A stretch of DNA of 64,000 nucleotides from Pedobacter sp. Bi126 (GTDB lineage Bacteria > Bacteroidota > Bacteroidia > Sphingobacteriales > Sphingobacteriaceae). Shown here one piece after another: positions 18,094-26,697 of this stretch. Position 1 is the first letter of the stretch. Each line of letters begins with the position of its first letter. The notes beneath the pieces were generated by a model that saw only the letters and a program-made list of their open reading frames with translations, ran no database searches and was not told where the DNA came from. The translations under genes and the position numbers were made by a program. Location: positions 124,001 through 188,000 of the forward strand of contig NZ_CAKKMS010000004.1 in the NCBI RefSeq assembly GCF_918698245.1, written 5' to 3'.

Positions 18094-18924
18094 ATGAAAC
18101 AACTCACTATCATAAAAATCGGTGGAAACGTAATCGATAATTCCGAAAACCTACACCAGTTTTTATTGGATTTTACTGCATTGCCAGGAGATAAAATCCT
18201 GGTGCACGGCGGGGGTAAAATTGCAACTGAACTGGGCGAATCATTGGGCATTGAGGCCAAAATGGTTGAGGGTAGAAGAATTACCGATATTGAGACGCTG
18301 CGTATTGTAACTATGGTTTACGCCGGACTGATCAATAAAAATATGGTTGCCCAACTACAGGCCAAAGGAAGTAATGCGATTGGTTTAACCGGTGCAGATG
18401 GTAATATCATTAAAGCGAAAAAAAGGCCTGTTAGTACCAAAACTTATGGTGCAGAGGCGGGCCCTATGGCAGGTGCAGTTATTGATTACGGCTTTGTGGG
18501 CGATTTAGATGAAAATTCTGTTTCAGCAAGTACTTTAGGCGCTTTATTAAATGCTGGCTTTGTTCCGGTTTTATGTGCCATTACACACGATGGTGATACT
18601 CAGCTTCTAAATACCAATGCTGATACCATAGCCTCTTCTGTTGCGGTGGCTATGTCAAGCTTATATGAAACCCGTTTGGTATATTGCTTTGAGAAAAAAG
18701 GAGTACTTAGGAACGTTAATGATGATGCTTCTGTGGTAAGAGAAATCAAAGCTGATGAGTTTGAAGGTTTAAAAGCCGATGGAACTGTGCAAGGTGGAAT
18801 GATCCCTAAACTGCATAATGCCTTTGAAGCGATTAAAAAAGGAGTTTCTGCAGTTTATATTGGTAAGGCCGATGAACTTGGTGAGCTTGAAGAAGGAACC
18901 TTTGGAACTAAGATGTTAAAGTAG
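18094..18924 (+). CDS. argB: N-acylglutamate kinase
   Basis: 276 residues, amino-acid-kinase fold. K8 and the GGN loop (IKIGGN, 7-12) with HGGGK at 38-42 form the phosphate-binding region, and TNADTIASSVAVAM near 172-185 is the usual nucleotide-site element. It phosphorylates N-acylglutamate for reduction by ArgC. The N-terminal extension seen in strongly arginine-inhibited hexameric kinases is absent, so feedback inhibition may be weak; that is an inference from length. It is sixth in the cluster, after two palindromic hairpins and before proC. Confidence 0.94.
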   Translation: MKQLTIIKIGGNVIDNSENLHQFLLDFTALPGDKILVHGGGKIATELGESLGIEAKMVEGRRITDIETLRIVTMVYAGLINKNMVAQLQAKGSNAIGLTGADGNIIKAKKRPVSTKTYGAEAGPMAGAVIDYGFVGDLDENSVSASTLGALLNAGFVPVLCAITHDGDTQLLNTNADTIASSVAVAMSSLYETRLVYCFEKKGVLRNVNDDASVVREIKADEFEGLKADGTVQGGMIPKLHNAFEAIKKGVSAVYIGKADELGELEEGTFGTKMLK

Positions 18925-19052
18925 GTTTTTAACCACCAAGGCACGAAGAACACAAAGGATTATTAATCTAATTTAGTGCCCTTGCGCTTTAGTGGTAAAA
19001 AGTTTTGCCCTGGTATGGAAAAGAAACCGATTAATTGCTGACTTTGCCATCT

Positions 19053-19114
19053 AAACCTGATAGTAGTGAAAAGCTCCCGATTTTTCATCGGGACTTGCAA
19101 CGAATAGCAGGACT
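19053..19114 (+). repeat. 62-base modular repeat with exchangeable core (copy 1)
   Basis: Begins AAACCTGATAGTAGTGAAAAG, has the hairpin TCCCGAT-ttttc-ATCGGGA in the centre, and ends CGAATAGCAGGACT. A reversed copy of the same length is at 32479-32540 and a longer copy with the same ends is at 53351-53441. It is intergenic, between argB and proC. Confidence 0.7.
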
Positions 19115-19210
19115 GAACATCAATAGAATTACTGAAATTGCTTTTCAAAAGTAAATTTAAATCTGTATAATCAATTAATCTGTAACGAACCCGCAGGAAA
19201 ATTAATAATC

Positions 19211-20023
19211 ATGACAAAAAAAATAGCCATAATTGGTAGCGGAAATATCGGTTTATCTTTAGCGAAAGGTTTAGTAAAGGCCGATTTTGCTCAAGCAGGC
19301 GACATTACGCTTACCCGTAGAAATATTGATCATTTAAAATCATTCGCCGAAGCCGGTTTTAAGGTAAGCAATAACAATAAACAAGCTGTAGTTGATGCTG
19401 ATGTTGTGATTTTGGCTGTTCTGCCGCAACAATTAAATACGGTTTTAGATGAAATTCAAACTTCAATTGTTCCGGCCAAACATTTGGTTATTTCGGTAAT
19501 TTCTGGCGTGAGCTGTGCTGCGGTAAGGGAAAAATTAGGTGATGCTGTTGAGGTAATCAGGGTAATGCCTAACACAGCAATTGCTATTGGTCAATCGATG
19601 ACTTGCATGGCCAGCGATAATGCATCAGCAGCAAATATTGCAAGTGTAACCAAAATGTTCGAAACGGTTGGTTCTGTTGTGAAAATTAATGAAGATTTAA
19701 TGACTTCGGCAACAGCGCTTTGTGCCTGCGGGATTGCGTTCTTTTTAAGGGCAATCAGGGCTGCGTCGCAAGGTGGGGTAGAAATCGGTTTTCATGCGGA
19801 TGAAGCTTTAAAAATGGCTGTTCAAACGGCTAAAGGAGCGGCTGATTTGCTTTTATTACATGGAACACACCCAGAATCAGAAATAGATAAGGTAACTTCG
19901 CCGAAAGGTTGTACCATAGCAGGTTTAAATGAAATGGAACATAACGGTTTTAGCTCATCATTGATAAAAGGTATTAAACTTTCGGCTTTAAAAGCTGGGA
20001 ATCTGTATACTAAAGAGGGTTAG
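19211..20023 (+). CDS. proC: Pyrroline-5-carboxylate reductase
   Basis: 270 residues. Rossmann motif GSGNIGLSLAKGL at 9-21, then VILAVLPQQL and VIRVMPNTAIAIGQSMT in the middle, and the ATALCACGIAFFLRAI / GGVEIGF helices of the dimerisation domain, with SPKGCTIAGLNEME near the C-terminus as the family signature. It makes proline from pyrroline-5-carboxylate with NAD(P)H. It sits inside the arginine cluster, between argB and argE, which links proline formation to ornithine/arginine supply. Confidence 0.93.
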   Translation: MTKKIAIIGSGNIGLSLAKGLVKADFAQAGDITLTRRNIDHLKSFAEAGFKVSNNNKQAVVDADVVILAVLPQQLNTVLDEIQTSIVPAKHLVISVISGVSCAAVREKLGDAVEVIRVMPNTAIAIGQSMTCMASDNASAANIASVTKMFETVGSVVKINEDLMTSATALCACGIAFFLRAIRAASQGGVEIGFHADEALKMAVQTAKGAADLLLLHGTHPESEIDKVTSPKGCTIAGLNEMEHNGFSSSLIKGIKLSALKAGNLYTKEG

Positions 20024-20134
20024 AGTTTAGGGCATAAGGTCTTAATTGCAAACATAAAACTGAAAGCCAAAATAAAAGGTAGAAAGTTTAAAGACGGGTT
20101 TAGTCTTAATACTTGATACTAATTACTTGATACT

Positions 20135-21202
20135 ATGTTATTAGAAAATATACAAAAAGAAAGCCTGGATTTATTGCGACAGTTGATCCGCATCCAGTCT
20201 TTTAGTAAAGAAGAAGATCGGACGGCGAATTTAATTGCGCAGTTTTTAGAGGAGAGAGGCGTTGAGACGCAGCGTAAAATGAATAACGTTTGGGCTTACA
20301 ACAAACATTTTGATCCTGCTAAGCCAACATTGCTTTTAAATTCACATCACGATACGGTTAAGCCTAATTCTGGTTACACCCGCGACCCTTATGATGCCGC
20401 AATTGAAGGTGATAAACTGTTTGGTTTGGGCAGTAATGATGCTGGTGGTTGTTTAGTATCGCTAATCGGAACCTTTTTGTATTATTATGAGCAGGAAAAT
20501 TTAAAATACAATATCTGTTTGGCAGCGACTGCCGAGGAAGAAATTTCTGGTAATAATGGATTAGAACTGGTTCTTCCCGATTTGGGAGAACTGGAGTTTG
20601 GTATCGTAGGCGAGCCTACAGAAATGAATTTAGCCATTGCCGAGCGCGGTTTGTTAGTGTTAGATTGTGTATCGCATGGTAAAGCCGGTCATGCGGCACG
20701 TGAAGAGGGAGAGAATGCGATTTACAAAGCATTAAAAGATATCGAATGGTTTAGAAACTATCAGTTTCCAAAAGTTTCGGAGGTTTTCGGGCCATTAAAA
20801 ATGACCGTTACGATTATCAACGCAGGTTCGCAGCACAATGTTGTACCTGCAAATTGTAATTTTACGGTTGATGTTCGTGTAACCGATGCTTACACTAATG
20901 AAGAGGTTTTAGAGATTATCAGGGCAAATGTTGATTGTGATGTTACCCCACGGTCTATCCGCTTAAAACCATCATCGATTGATAAAAACCATCCGGTTGT
21001 TCAAGCTGGTGTTGCCCTTGGAAAAACTACTTATGGTTCGCCTACTACTTCCGATCAGGCATTGTTAGATATCCCATCAGTAAAATGTGGCCCAGGATTT
21101 TCTGGTCGCTCGCATATGGCTGATGAGTTTTTGTATGTGCGAGAAGTAGCAGAGGGGGTAGCGGGGTATGTAAATATGCTTAAACCGGTTATAGAAGGTT
21201 GA
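20135..21202 (+). CDS. argE: M20-family N-acylornithine/N-acylcitrulline deacylase
   Basis: 355 residues, M20 di-zinc hydrolase. Metal ligands are visible as HHDTV (H72), the bridging D102 in GSNDAGG, and the catalytic/metal pair E134-E135 in TAEEEISG. A lid domain from about 170 to 280 begins AERGLLVLDCVSHGKAGHAA and contains NVVPANCNFTVDVR. It removes the acyl group late in arginine synthesis. Because the carbamoyltransferase here acts on acylated ornithine, the real substrate is expected to be N-succinylcitrulline (inferred). It is placed between proC and argH. Confidence 0.87.
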   Translation: MLLENIQKESLDLLRQLIRIQSFSKEEDRTANLIAQFLEERGVETQRKMNNVWAYNKHFDPAKPTLLLNSHHDTVKPNSGYTRDPYDAAIEGDKLFGLGSNDAGGCLVSLIGTFLYYYEQENLKYNICLAATAEEEISGNNGLELVLPDLGELEFGIVGEPTEMNLAIAERGLLVLDCVSHGKAGHAAREEGENAIYKALKDIEWFRNYQFPKVSEVFGPLKMTVTIINAGSQHNVVPANCNFTVDVRVTDAYTNEEVLEIIRANVDCDVTPRSIRLKPSSIDKNHPVVQAGVALGKTTYGSPTTSDQALLDIPSVKCGPGFSGRSHMADEFLYVREVAEGVAGYVNMLKPVIEG

Positions 21203-21259
21203 GGGTTTAAGGTTGATGGTGGCTTGGATGCCCAATTTAGATGCTTTCATACACTTTAC

Positions 21260-21357
21260 AAACCTTGTGTTTGCTGTGAAAAACGCTGCGTACTGTGGTA
21301 AAATGATAGAATAGCCTTGTGTGCTTTGCGGAAAACTTAGCGCCCTTTGCGGTTAAA
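21260..21357 (+). repeat. CTTTGCGGTTAAA-type intergenic repeat before argH
   Basis: Tandem imperfect units (CCTTGTGTTTGCTGTGAAAA, then CCTTGTGTGCTTTGCGGAAAA, then CCCTTTGCGGTTAAATAA) run up to 10 bases before the argH start. The same wording occurs at 35433-35531 and, inverted, at 35004-35047. Confidence 0.55.
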
Positions 21358-21367
21358 TAAATTTAAA

Positions 21368-22699
21368 ATGAAGATTTGGCAAAAAAATATAGATGTAAAT
21401 CAGTTTGTAGAGCGTTTTACGGTTGGTAAAGATCGTGAACTGGATCTGCAAATGGCAAAGTTTGATGTATTGGGCTCTTTGGCGCATACACAGATGTTAG
21501 AAAGCATTAATTTGCTAACAGCTGAAGAACTGAAAACGGTTCAACAAGAGTTGAAAAATATTTATGCTGAAATTGAAGCTGGAAATTTCACCATCGAAGA
21601 CAGTGTAGAAGATGTGCACTCACAGGTAGAGTGGTTGCTTACACAACGTATTGGCGAAGCAGGCAAGAAAATCCATAGTGGGCGTTCGCGTAACGATCAG
21701 GTGCTGGTTGATTTGAAACTGTTCTTTAGGGCTTGTATCGAAGATATGGTTGGCCAAACCTCAACCTTGTTTAATAAGCTAATTGAGCTGAGCAATACAC
21801 ACAAAGATAAATTGATGCCGGGTTATACGCATTTGCAGATTGCCATGCCATCGTCTTTTGGTTTGTGGTTTGGTGCTTATGCCGAAAGCCTGGCAGATGA
21901 TATGGAACTGATGTTGGCTGCCTGGAAAATCTGTAATAAGAATCCACTAGGGTCAGCTGCTGGTTATGGTTCTTCATTCCCTTTAAACAGGACTTTAACA
22001 ACCAATTTGCTAGGTTTTGAAAGTTTAAACTACAATGTAGTTTATGCGCAGATGGGCAGAGGTAAAACGGAAAGGATTTTAGCACAGGCAATGAGTGCAG
22101 TTGCAGCAACCTTAGCTAAAATGGCGATGGATGTGTGTTTATTCATTAATCAGAATTTTGGATTCATCAGTTTTCCGGCAGAGCTTACCACAGGTTCGAG
22201 TATTATGCCGCACAAGAAAAACCCTGATGTTTTTGAGTTGATCCGTTCGCGTTGCAATAAAATTCAGGCTTTGCCGAATGAAATTGCCATGATGATTACC
22301 AATTTACCATCAGGTTATCACCGCGATTTACAATTGCTGAAAGAAAATCTTTTTCCAGCAATTACTTCTTTAAACGAATGTTTGGAGATCGCTACTTTTA
22401 TGTTCCAGAACATCACGATAAAGGATGATATTTTAAAGGATAAAAAATACGATTACCTGTTTAGCGTTGAAGTAGTGAATGATCTGGCGCTCCAAGGTGT
22501 TCCATTTAGAGAGGCTTATAAAATTGTTGGCGAACAGATAGAAAATGGTAGTTTTGCACCATCTGGCCAAATACATCATACGCATGAGGGAAGCATTGGC
22601 AACCTTTGTAACGAACAGGTTTCTGCAGCAATGCAGGGTGTGCTGTCTCAATTTGGTTTCGGAAAAGTGAATAAAGCAATAGAAGATTTAATTCGCTAA
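21368..22699 (+). CDS. argH: Argininosuccinate lyase
   Basis: 443 residues from the ATG at 21368 (MKIWQKNIDVN); a TTG at 21347 lies inside the upstream repeat and is unlikely. The fumarase/aspartase superfamily signature GSSIMPHKKNPD is near 276-287, with HSGRSRNDQV near 105-114 and a TRL/TTNLLGF substrate region. It cleaves argininosuccinate to arginine and fumarate in the cytoplasm. It is the last arginine enzyme in the cluster, with an aminotransferase gene 28 bases downstream. Confidence 0.95.
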   Translation: MKIWQKNIDVNQFVERFTVGKDRELDLQMAKFDVLGSLAHTQMLESINLLTAEELKTVQQELKNIYAEIEAGNFTIEDSVEDVHSQVEWLLTQRIGEAGKKIHSGRSRNDQVLVDLKLFFRACIEDMVGQTSTLFNKLIELSNTHKDKLMPGYTHLQIAMPSSFGLWFGAYAESLADDMELMLAAWKICNKNPLGSAAGYGSSFPLNRTLTTNLLGFESLNYNVVYAQMGRGKTERILAQAMSAVAATLAKMAMDVCLFINQNFGFISFPAELTTGSSIMPHKKNPDVFELIRSRCNKIQALPNEIAMMITNLPSGYHRDLQLLKENLFPAITSLNECLEIATFMFQNITIKDDILKDKKYDYLFSVEVVNDLALQGVPFREAYKIVGEQIENGSFAPSGQIHHTHEGSIGNLCNEQVSAAMQGVLSQFGFGKVNKAIEDLIR

Positions 22700-22727
22700 T
22701 TATAAAGGCGATAATAAATAATAATAT

Positions 22728-23981
22728 ATGAAAGTTTCAGTATTGGCCAGTTCATTGATCGGCTCAGAAATTATAAAAATCGGTAATGAAGTTAACGAAA
22801 TGAAGCGTAAAGGTGCTTCGATCGCTAATTTAACCATAGGCGATTTTGACGCAAACATTTACCCAATCCCAACTGAATTAAAAGCTGGCATTGTAGAAGC
22901 GTACAATGCCAACCAAACCAATTATCCGCCTGCTGATGGTGTTTTGCCTTTGCGCGAAACAGTTTCGGAATTGTTAAAGGATAGATTTGGGTTAGAATAC
23001 AACACCAACAGCATTTTAGTTTCTGGTGGTTCACGCCCTTTAATTTATGCTACTTACCTGGCTTTGATCGATCCTGGAGATACTGTGGTTTTCCCTGCAC
23101 CATCTTGGAACAACAACCACTATTCTCACTTAACTTCGGCAAAAACAATTGCGGTAGAAACCGATGCTGCGCATAATTTTATGCCAACGGCAGCGCAATT
23201 AAAACCACATTTAAAAGGGGCAACCTTATTGGCGCTGTGTTCGCCATTAAACCCGACAGGAACCATGTTCGATGCCGATTCCTTAGCTGAAATCTGTGAT
23301 GCTGTTTTAGAGGAAAATGCATCTCGTGCAGCTGATGAAAAACCGTTATACATGATGTATGATCAGATTTATTCGCTTTTAACCTTCGGAAAAGAGCATG
23401 TAAACCCAGTTTCTTTGCGCCCTGCAATGCGTCCGTTTACGGTTTTTGTTGATGGTAGTTCGAAATGTTTGGCGGCAACTGGTGTACGTGTAGGTTGGGG
23501 TTTTGGTCCGGAAGATATTATCAATAGAATGAAAGCTTTGGTCGGTCATATGGGTGCCTGGGCGCCAAAAGCCGAGCAAGTGGCCATGTCTAATTATTTT
23601 AACGATAAAGCACAGGTTGATACTTTCTTAACCAGTTTTAAAGGCCAGATTCAAGATAGCTTAAATGCACTTTATAATGGTTTTAATGAGCTAAAGAACG
23701 AAGGGTTTAATGTTGATGCTGTTGAGCCAATGGGTGCAATTTATTTAACAATCAAAATCGATTATATCGGGAAAACTACTGAAGATGGTCAGCTTTTAAA
23801 AGACAGTGCGGATGTGAATTTTTACCTGATCAAAGAAGCTGGAGCAGCTTTGGTTCCGTTCTCTGCTTTTGGAAATGAAGATAGCATGCCTTGGTTCAGG
23901 GCTTCGGTTGGTGCTTGTACCTTGCAGGATATTAAAGATATGTTGCCAAGGATTAAAACCGCTTTGAGTAAGTTGAAATAA
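22728..23981 (+). CDS. Class I/II PLP-dependent aminotransferase (aspartate aminotransferase type)
   Basis: 417 residues, fold type I. LSPLNPTG-like CSPLNPTGTM near 165-174, MYDQIYS at about 208-214, the Schiff-base lysine in VDGSSKCLAATGVRVGW at about 246, and FRASVGACT near the C-terminus (substrate carboxylate arginine). These fit the aspartate/aromatic aminotransferase branch; the exact substrates cannot be read. It is co-directional with argH at 28 bases and is followed by a strong terminator, so it is probably the last gene of the arginine transcript and may supply aspartate for ArgG. Confidence 0.82.
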   Translation: MKVSVLASSLIGSEIIKIGNEVNEMKRKGASIANLTIGDFDANIYPIPTELKAGIVEAYNANQTNYPPADGVLPLRETVSELLKDRFGLEYNTNSILVSGGSRPLIYATYLALIDPGDTVVFPAPSWNNNHYSHLTSAKTIAVETDAAHNFMPTAAQLKPHLKGATLLALCSPLNPTGTMFDADSLAEICDAVLEENASRAADEKPLYMMYDQIYSLLTFGKEHVNPVSLRPAMRPFTVFVDGSSKCLAATGVRVGWGFGPEDIINRMKALVGHMGAWAPKAEQVAMSNYFNDKAQVDTFLTSFKGQIQDSLNALYNGFNELKNEGFNVDAVEPMGAIYLTIKIDYIGKTTEDGQLLKDSADVNFYLIKEAGAALVPFSAFGNEDSMPWFRASVGACTLQDIKDMLPRIKTALSKLK

Positions 23982-23997
23982 GATTATAAGTATAAAG

Positions 23998-24032
23998 AAA
24001 GCCTCTTCAGTTAATTTTGAAGAGGCTTTTTT
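23998..24032 (+). terminator. Intrinsic terminator of the arginine cluster
   Basis: AAAGCCTCTTCA (23998-24009) pairs with TGAAGAGGCTTT (24018-24029), loop 8 bases, followed by a T-run to 24032. It lies 17 bases after the aminotransferase stop. Confidence 0.88.
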
Positions 24033-24041
24033 ATGGATTTG

Positions 24042-24126
24042 ATCGTCATTTCGACTGGAGTGCAGTGCAGTCGAGAAATCTATTATAGATCTCTCCATTT
24101 CGCTGCGCTCCAGTCGAGATGACGAT
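24042..24126. repeat. Dispersed hairpin repeat, GTCATTTCGA type
   Basis: ATCGTCATTTCGACTGGAG (24042-24060) is inverted at the far end as CTCCAGTCGAGATGACGAT (24108-24126), enclosing a smaller pair GAAATCTATtatAGATCTC. It is intergenic between the terminator and rtcB. A near-identical layout occurs at 57910-57995. Confidence 0.75.
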
Positions 24127-24199
24127 TTTTTATAGGATTGTATTTCTGACTTCAGACTAGGGACCTTTGGACTCAAGACCCCAAACTAAAAACTCCCAA

Positions 24200-25624
24200 C
24201 TAGTCCTCCCTACTTCCATCATCAGCCATTCTCACCATTTTTGGTTCAAACTTGGCCACTACATCAACCAGTTCAGTTTGTGCTGCCATCACTTTGTTAA
24301 TGTCTTTATAGGCCATTGGCGCTTCATCTAAACCTGCACCAATTAAGGTAACATTATGATCTTTCAAAATCGCTTTCATATCCGATTTGGTAATCGATTG
24401 AATTGCTTTGGTTCGGCTCATTTGACGTCCGGCACCATGCGAAGCTGAATTGATCGCGCTCATTTCACCTTTTCCCCTAACCAAAAATCCTGGAGCGGTC
24501 ATACTTCCTGGAATAATCCCCATCACACCTTTACCTGCCGGTGTAGCACCTTTTCGGTGGACAATTACTTCTTCTCCATCAAGCATTTCTTTCCATGCGA
24601 AATTATGGTGGTTTTCTACCTTGGCTAAAACTTTAGCGCCAATCGCCTTGGTTAATCTTTTATGAATCACCTCGTGACAGGCTGAAGCATAATCGCCTGC
24701 TAAGTTCATGGCAATCCAATACTCTTGCCCTTCGGCAGAATTTAGATCCAAATAAGCCAGGTTTGCAGCCTCTTTAGGGAGCTTACAGATGTCTTTGGCC
24801 AGTTTGGTGTAATGACCTGCAATGGTTGCGCCAAAGCCACGGGAACCCGAATGGGTCAATAATGCTACGTAACGGCCTTTATCGATATTTAAAATCTCAT
24901 CGCGTTCGGCAAAATCAATTATCCCCCATTCTACAAAGTGATTCCCACCACCCGAAGTACCCAGTTGTGCCCAAGCCTTTCCGTGTAAATTTTTAAGAAA
25001 AGGAGTAGCATTAAATGCGTCATTTTCTAAAACGTCATGATCAGCCCTTTCATTACCTTTAAAATTCTGACCCGCACCAAATTTAGTGAAAGCAATTAAT
25101 TCGCGTTTATACATGGCATCTTTCCCGAAATAATGTTTCTCTGGAATATCGAAAATACTTAAAGCCATTCTACAACCGATATCTACACCTACACCATAAG
25201 GGATAATTGCATTTCTAGTCGCTAATACACCACCAATTGGTAAACCATAGCCTTGGTGGGCATCGGGCATTAATGCCCCAGCTACCGAAACAGGCAGTTT
25301 CATGGCGATATCCATTTGATTCCTGGCACCTTCTTCTATATAATCGGCACCGAAAATTGAATAATCTTTAGCATTGCTGATCAGTTCAATGGTCCCATCT
25401 GATTTTGGATTGGCTTCCTCGATCACAGCAGTTGCCAATACATTTAATACCTTGTCATCCAAAAAACTTTCCGGATAATCTTTTACTTTTTTAAATAAGG
25501 CGAGTAATTCTTTTTCTTCAATATCCGCAAAATTTTCTTTCAGGATATCTAAAGCCATCCCTACTATTTTTCCTTCGGAATAACCTATTTCTATAAGGTC
25601 TTTCCCTGTTATGTTGTTGTTCAT
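24200..25624 (-). CDS. rtcB: RNA ligase RtcB (3'-phosphate/5'-OH ligase), N-terminally extended
   Basis: 474 residues. Visible RtcB motifs are PDAHQGYGLPIGGV (120-133), the manganese-binding GVGVDIGCRM with D148 and C151, GTSGGGNHF (H229), LTHSGSRG (H258) and NSASHGAGR with H396, the guanylated histidine. RtcB joins 2',3'-cyclic-phosphate or 3'-phosphate ends to 5'-OH ends with GTP and Mn2+, repairing endonuclease-cut tRNA and rRNA. Compared with the 408-residue E. coli enzyme the motif spacing is shifted by about 73 residues, so there is an extra N-terminal segment. It is the last gene of a minus-strand unit with two nucleotidyltransferases (11 bases upstream), a slipin and tRNA-like RNAs. 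No rtcA cyclase is nearby. Confidence 0.93.
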   Translation of the reverse strand: MNNNITGKDLIEIGYSEGKIVGMALDILKENFADIEEKELLALFKKVKDYPESFLDDKVLNVLATAVIEEANPKSDGTIELISNAKDYSIFGADYIEEGARNQMDIAMKLPVSVAGALMPDAHQGYGLPIGGVLATRNAIIPYGVGVDIGCRMALSIFDIPEKHYFGKDAMYKRELIAFTKFGAGQNFKGNERADHDVLENDAFNATPFLKNLHGKAWAQLGTSGGGNHFVEWGIIDFAERDEILNIDKGRYVALLTHSGSRGFGATIAGHYTKLAKDICKLPKEAANLAYLDLNSAEGQEYWIAMNLAGDYASACHEVIHKRLTKAIGAKVLAKVENHHNFAWKEMLDGEEVIVHRKGATPAGKGVMGIIPGSMTAPGFLVRGKGEMSAINSASHGAGRQMSRTKAIQSITKSDMKAILKDHNVTLIGAGLDEAPMAYKDINKVMAAQTELVDVVAKFEPKMVRMADDGSRED

Positions 25625-25635
25625 TGTTTAATCTT

Positions 25636-26697
25636 TTAATTGGCATAAAGTTCTGCTCTCATCTCAATAAGTAACGATTCAATTAGTTGAGCATCTGGTT
25701 TTTCCTGAAGCTTACTTTTTGTTGTTTCTTGTTCTACTAGCAGCATTAGTTTTTCTGCCATTTTTAATACTTCATCGTAATCAAGTTCTCCTCTTTTAAT
25801 TAAAAGCAACTCCTCCCGATTTTGTCTTTTTACATTTAGTTCTCCATCGCGTACAATCTCAAGCGCTACTTGCAAAAGCCTAATGGTATGCATCATGTTT
25901 TTGGCATCGTAATCTTTGCCATGGCTTTTATTTAAACAGTATCTGTCTTCATTTCGTTTTTCTACCCATTCCCAATATTCATTATACTCCTTGCAATAAG
26001 ATGAATAGCTATCGTTATTGAAAAACAAATAGGCGATTTCTTTTTCTCCTGCAGGTATTGACGAGACCGAAACCTCATTTGCCGCTTCCTTATTTGCAAT
26101 CCCCTTATAATTCAATTTCTTCTCCGCATCATGAAACAAAGCATACAGATCTTTAGCATTTGGAATTTTCGACAATCCACAATCAGCTTTCGAAATAGTA
26201 TTTTTTGTAAGCCAGGTTTTCGCTTTTACAGATGAATGGTTTACTGTGATGAAACAAAAGTCTAATACCGTTTTCCGGGTTTTAGGCATTGGGTTTAATA
26301 TCTTTTTGTTTAATCCCTTTGCTTTTCTAATCTGGGTTAAAGCATAGCCGCCAAAAGTATCCTTACATAACTTGGATAAAATCATGTCAATATTTAGCTT
26401 CTCCGTTATCGGATGTTTGTATAAGATACATTCTTCCGGTGTTGCCAAGATTTCTACAATATTTGGGTTGTTCTTAATCAGTAATTCAATAAAACGGCCA
26501 ATTTCATAATATACTTCATCGTTGCTTTCGTTACTGATTTGAGGAATATATTTCAAGCCAAAAAACATTTCTTTTGGCATATAATATATTCCTTTTATAT
26601 CAGTGTCAGATTGTGGAGTGGCTAATCCATAGGCTTTACTACCGCTTAAACATTCGAATAATAATAGGTTTTTGTCCTTTAAATCTTTAATCGTCAT
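25636..26697 (-). CDS. Nucleotidyltransferase (DNA polymerase beta superfamily), first of a pair
   Basis: 353 residues. The N-terminus has the minimal nucleotidyltransferase active site: CLSGSKAYGLATPQSDTDIKG at about 16-36, i.e. GS followed by the D-x-D metal pair. A helical C-terminal part of about 250 residues carries KRNEDRYCLNKSHGKDYDAKNMMHTIRLLQVA near 250-280, the pattern of the COG3541-type predicted nucleotidyltransferases. The family transfers a nucleotide to an unknown acceptor. The gene overlaps the next nucleotidyltransferase by 11 bases and is 11 bases from rtcB, so it belongs to the RNA-repair unit. A role in trimming, rebuilding or tagging RNA 3' ends before ligation is plausible but inferred. 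Confidence 0.85.
   Translation of the reverse strand: MTIKDLKDKNLLLFECLSGSKAYGLATPQSDTDIKGIYYMPKEMFFGLKYIPQISNESNDEVYYEIGRFIELLIKNNPNIVEILATPEECILYKHPITEKLNIDMILSKLCKDTFGGYALTQIRKAKGLNKKILNPMPKTRKTVLDFCFITVNHSSVKAKTWLTKNTISKADCGLSKIPNAKDLYALFHDAEKKLNYKGIANKEAANEVSVSSIPAGEKEIAYLFFNNDSYSSYCKEYNEYWEWVEKRNEDRYCLNKSHGKDYDAKNMMHTIRLLQVALEIVRDGELNVKRQNREELLLIKRGELDYDEVLKMAEKLMLLVEQETTKSKLQEKPDAQLIESLLIEMRAELYAN

Noticed and set aside
21771..22109. Minus-strand frame of 112 codons within argH
   Set aside because: Antisense shadow; argH is full length with intact motifs.
23796..24176. Minus-strand 126-codon frame over the end of the aminotransferase gene, terminator and repeat
   Set aside because: It crosses a strong terminator and a dispersed repeat and has no protein-like pattern.
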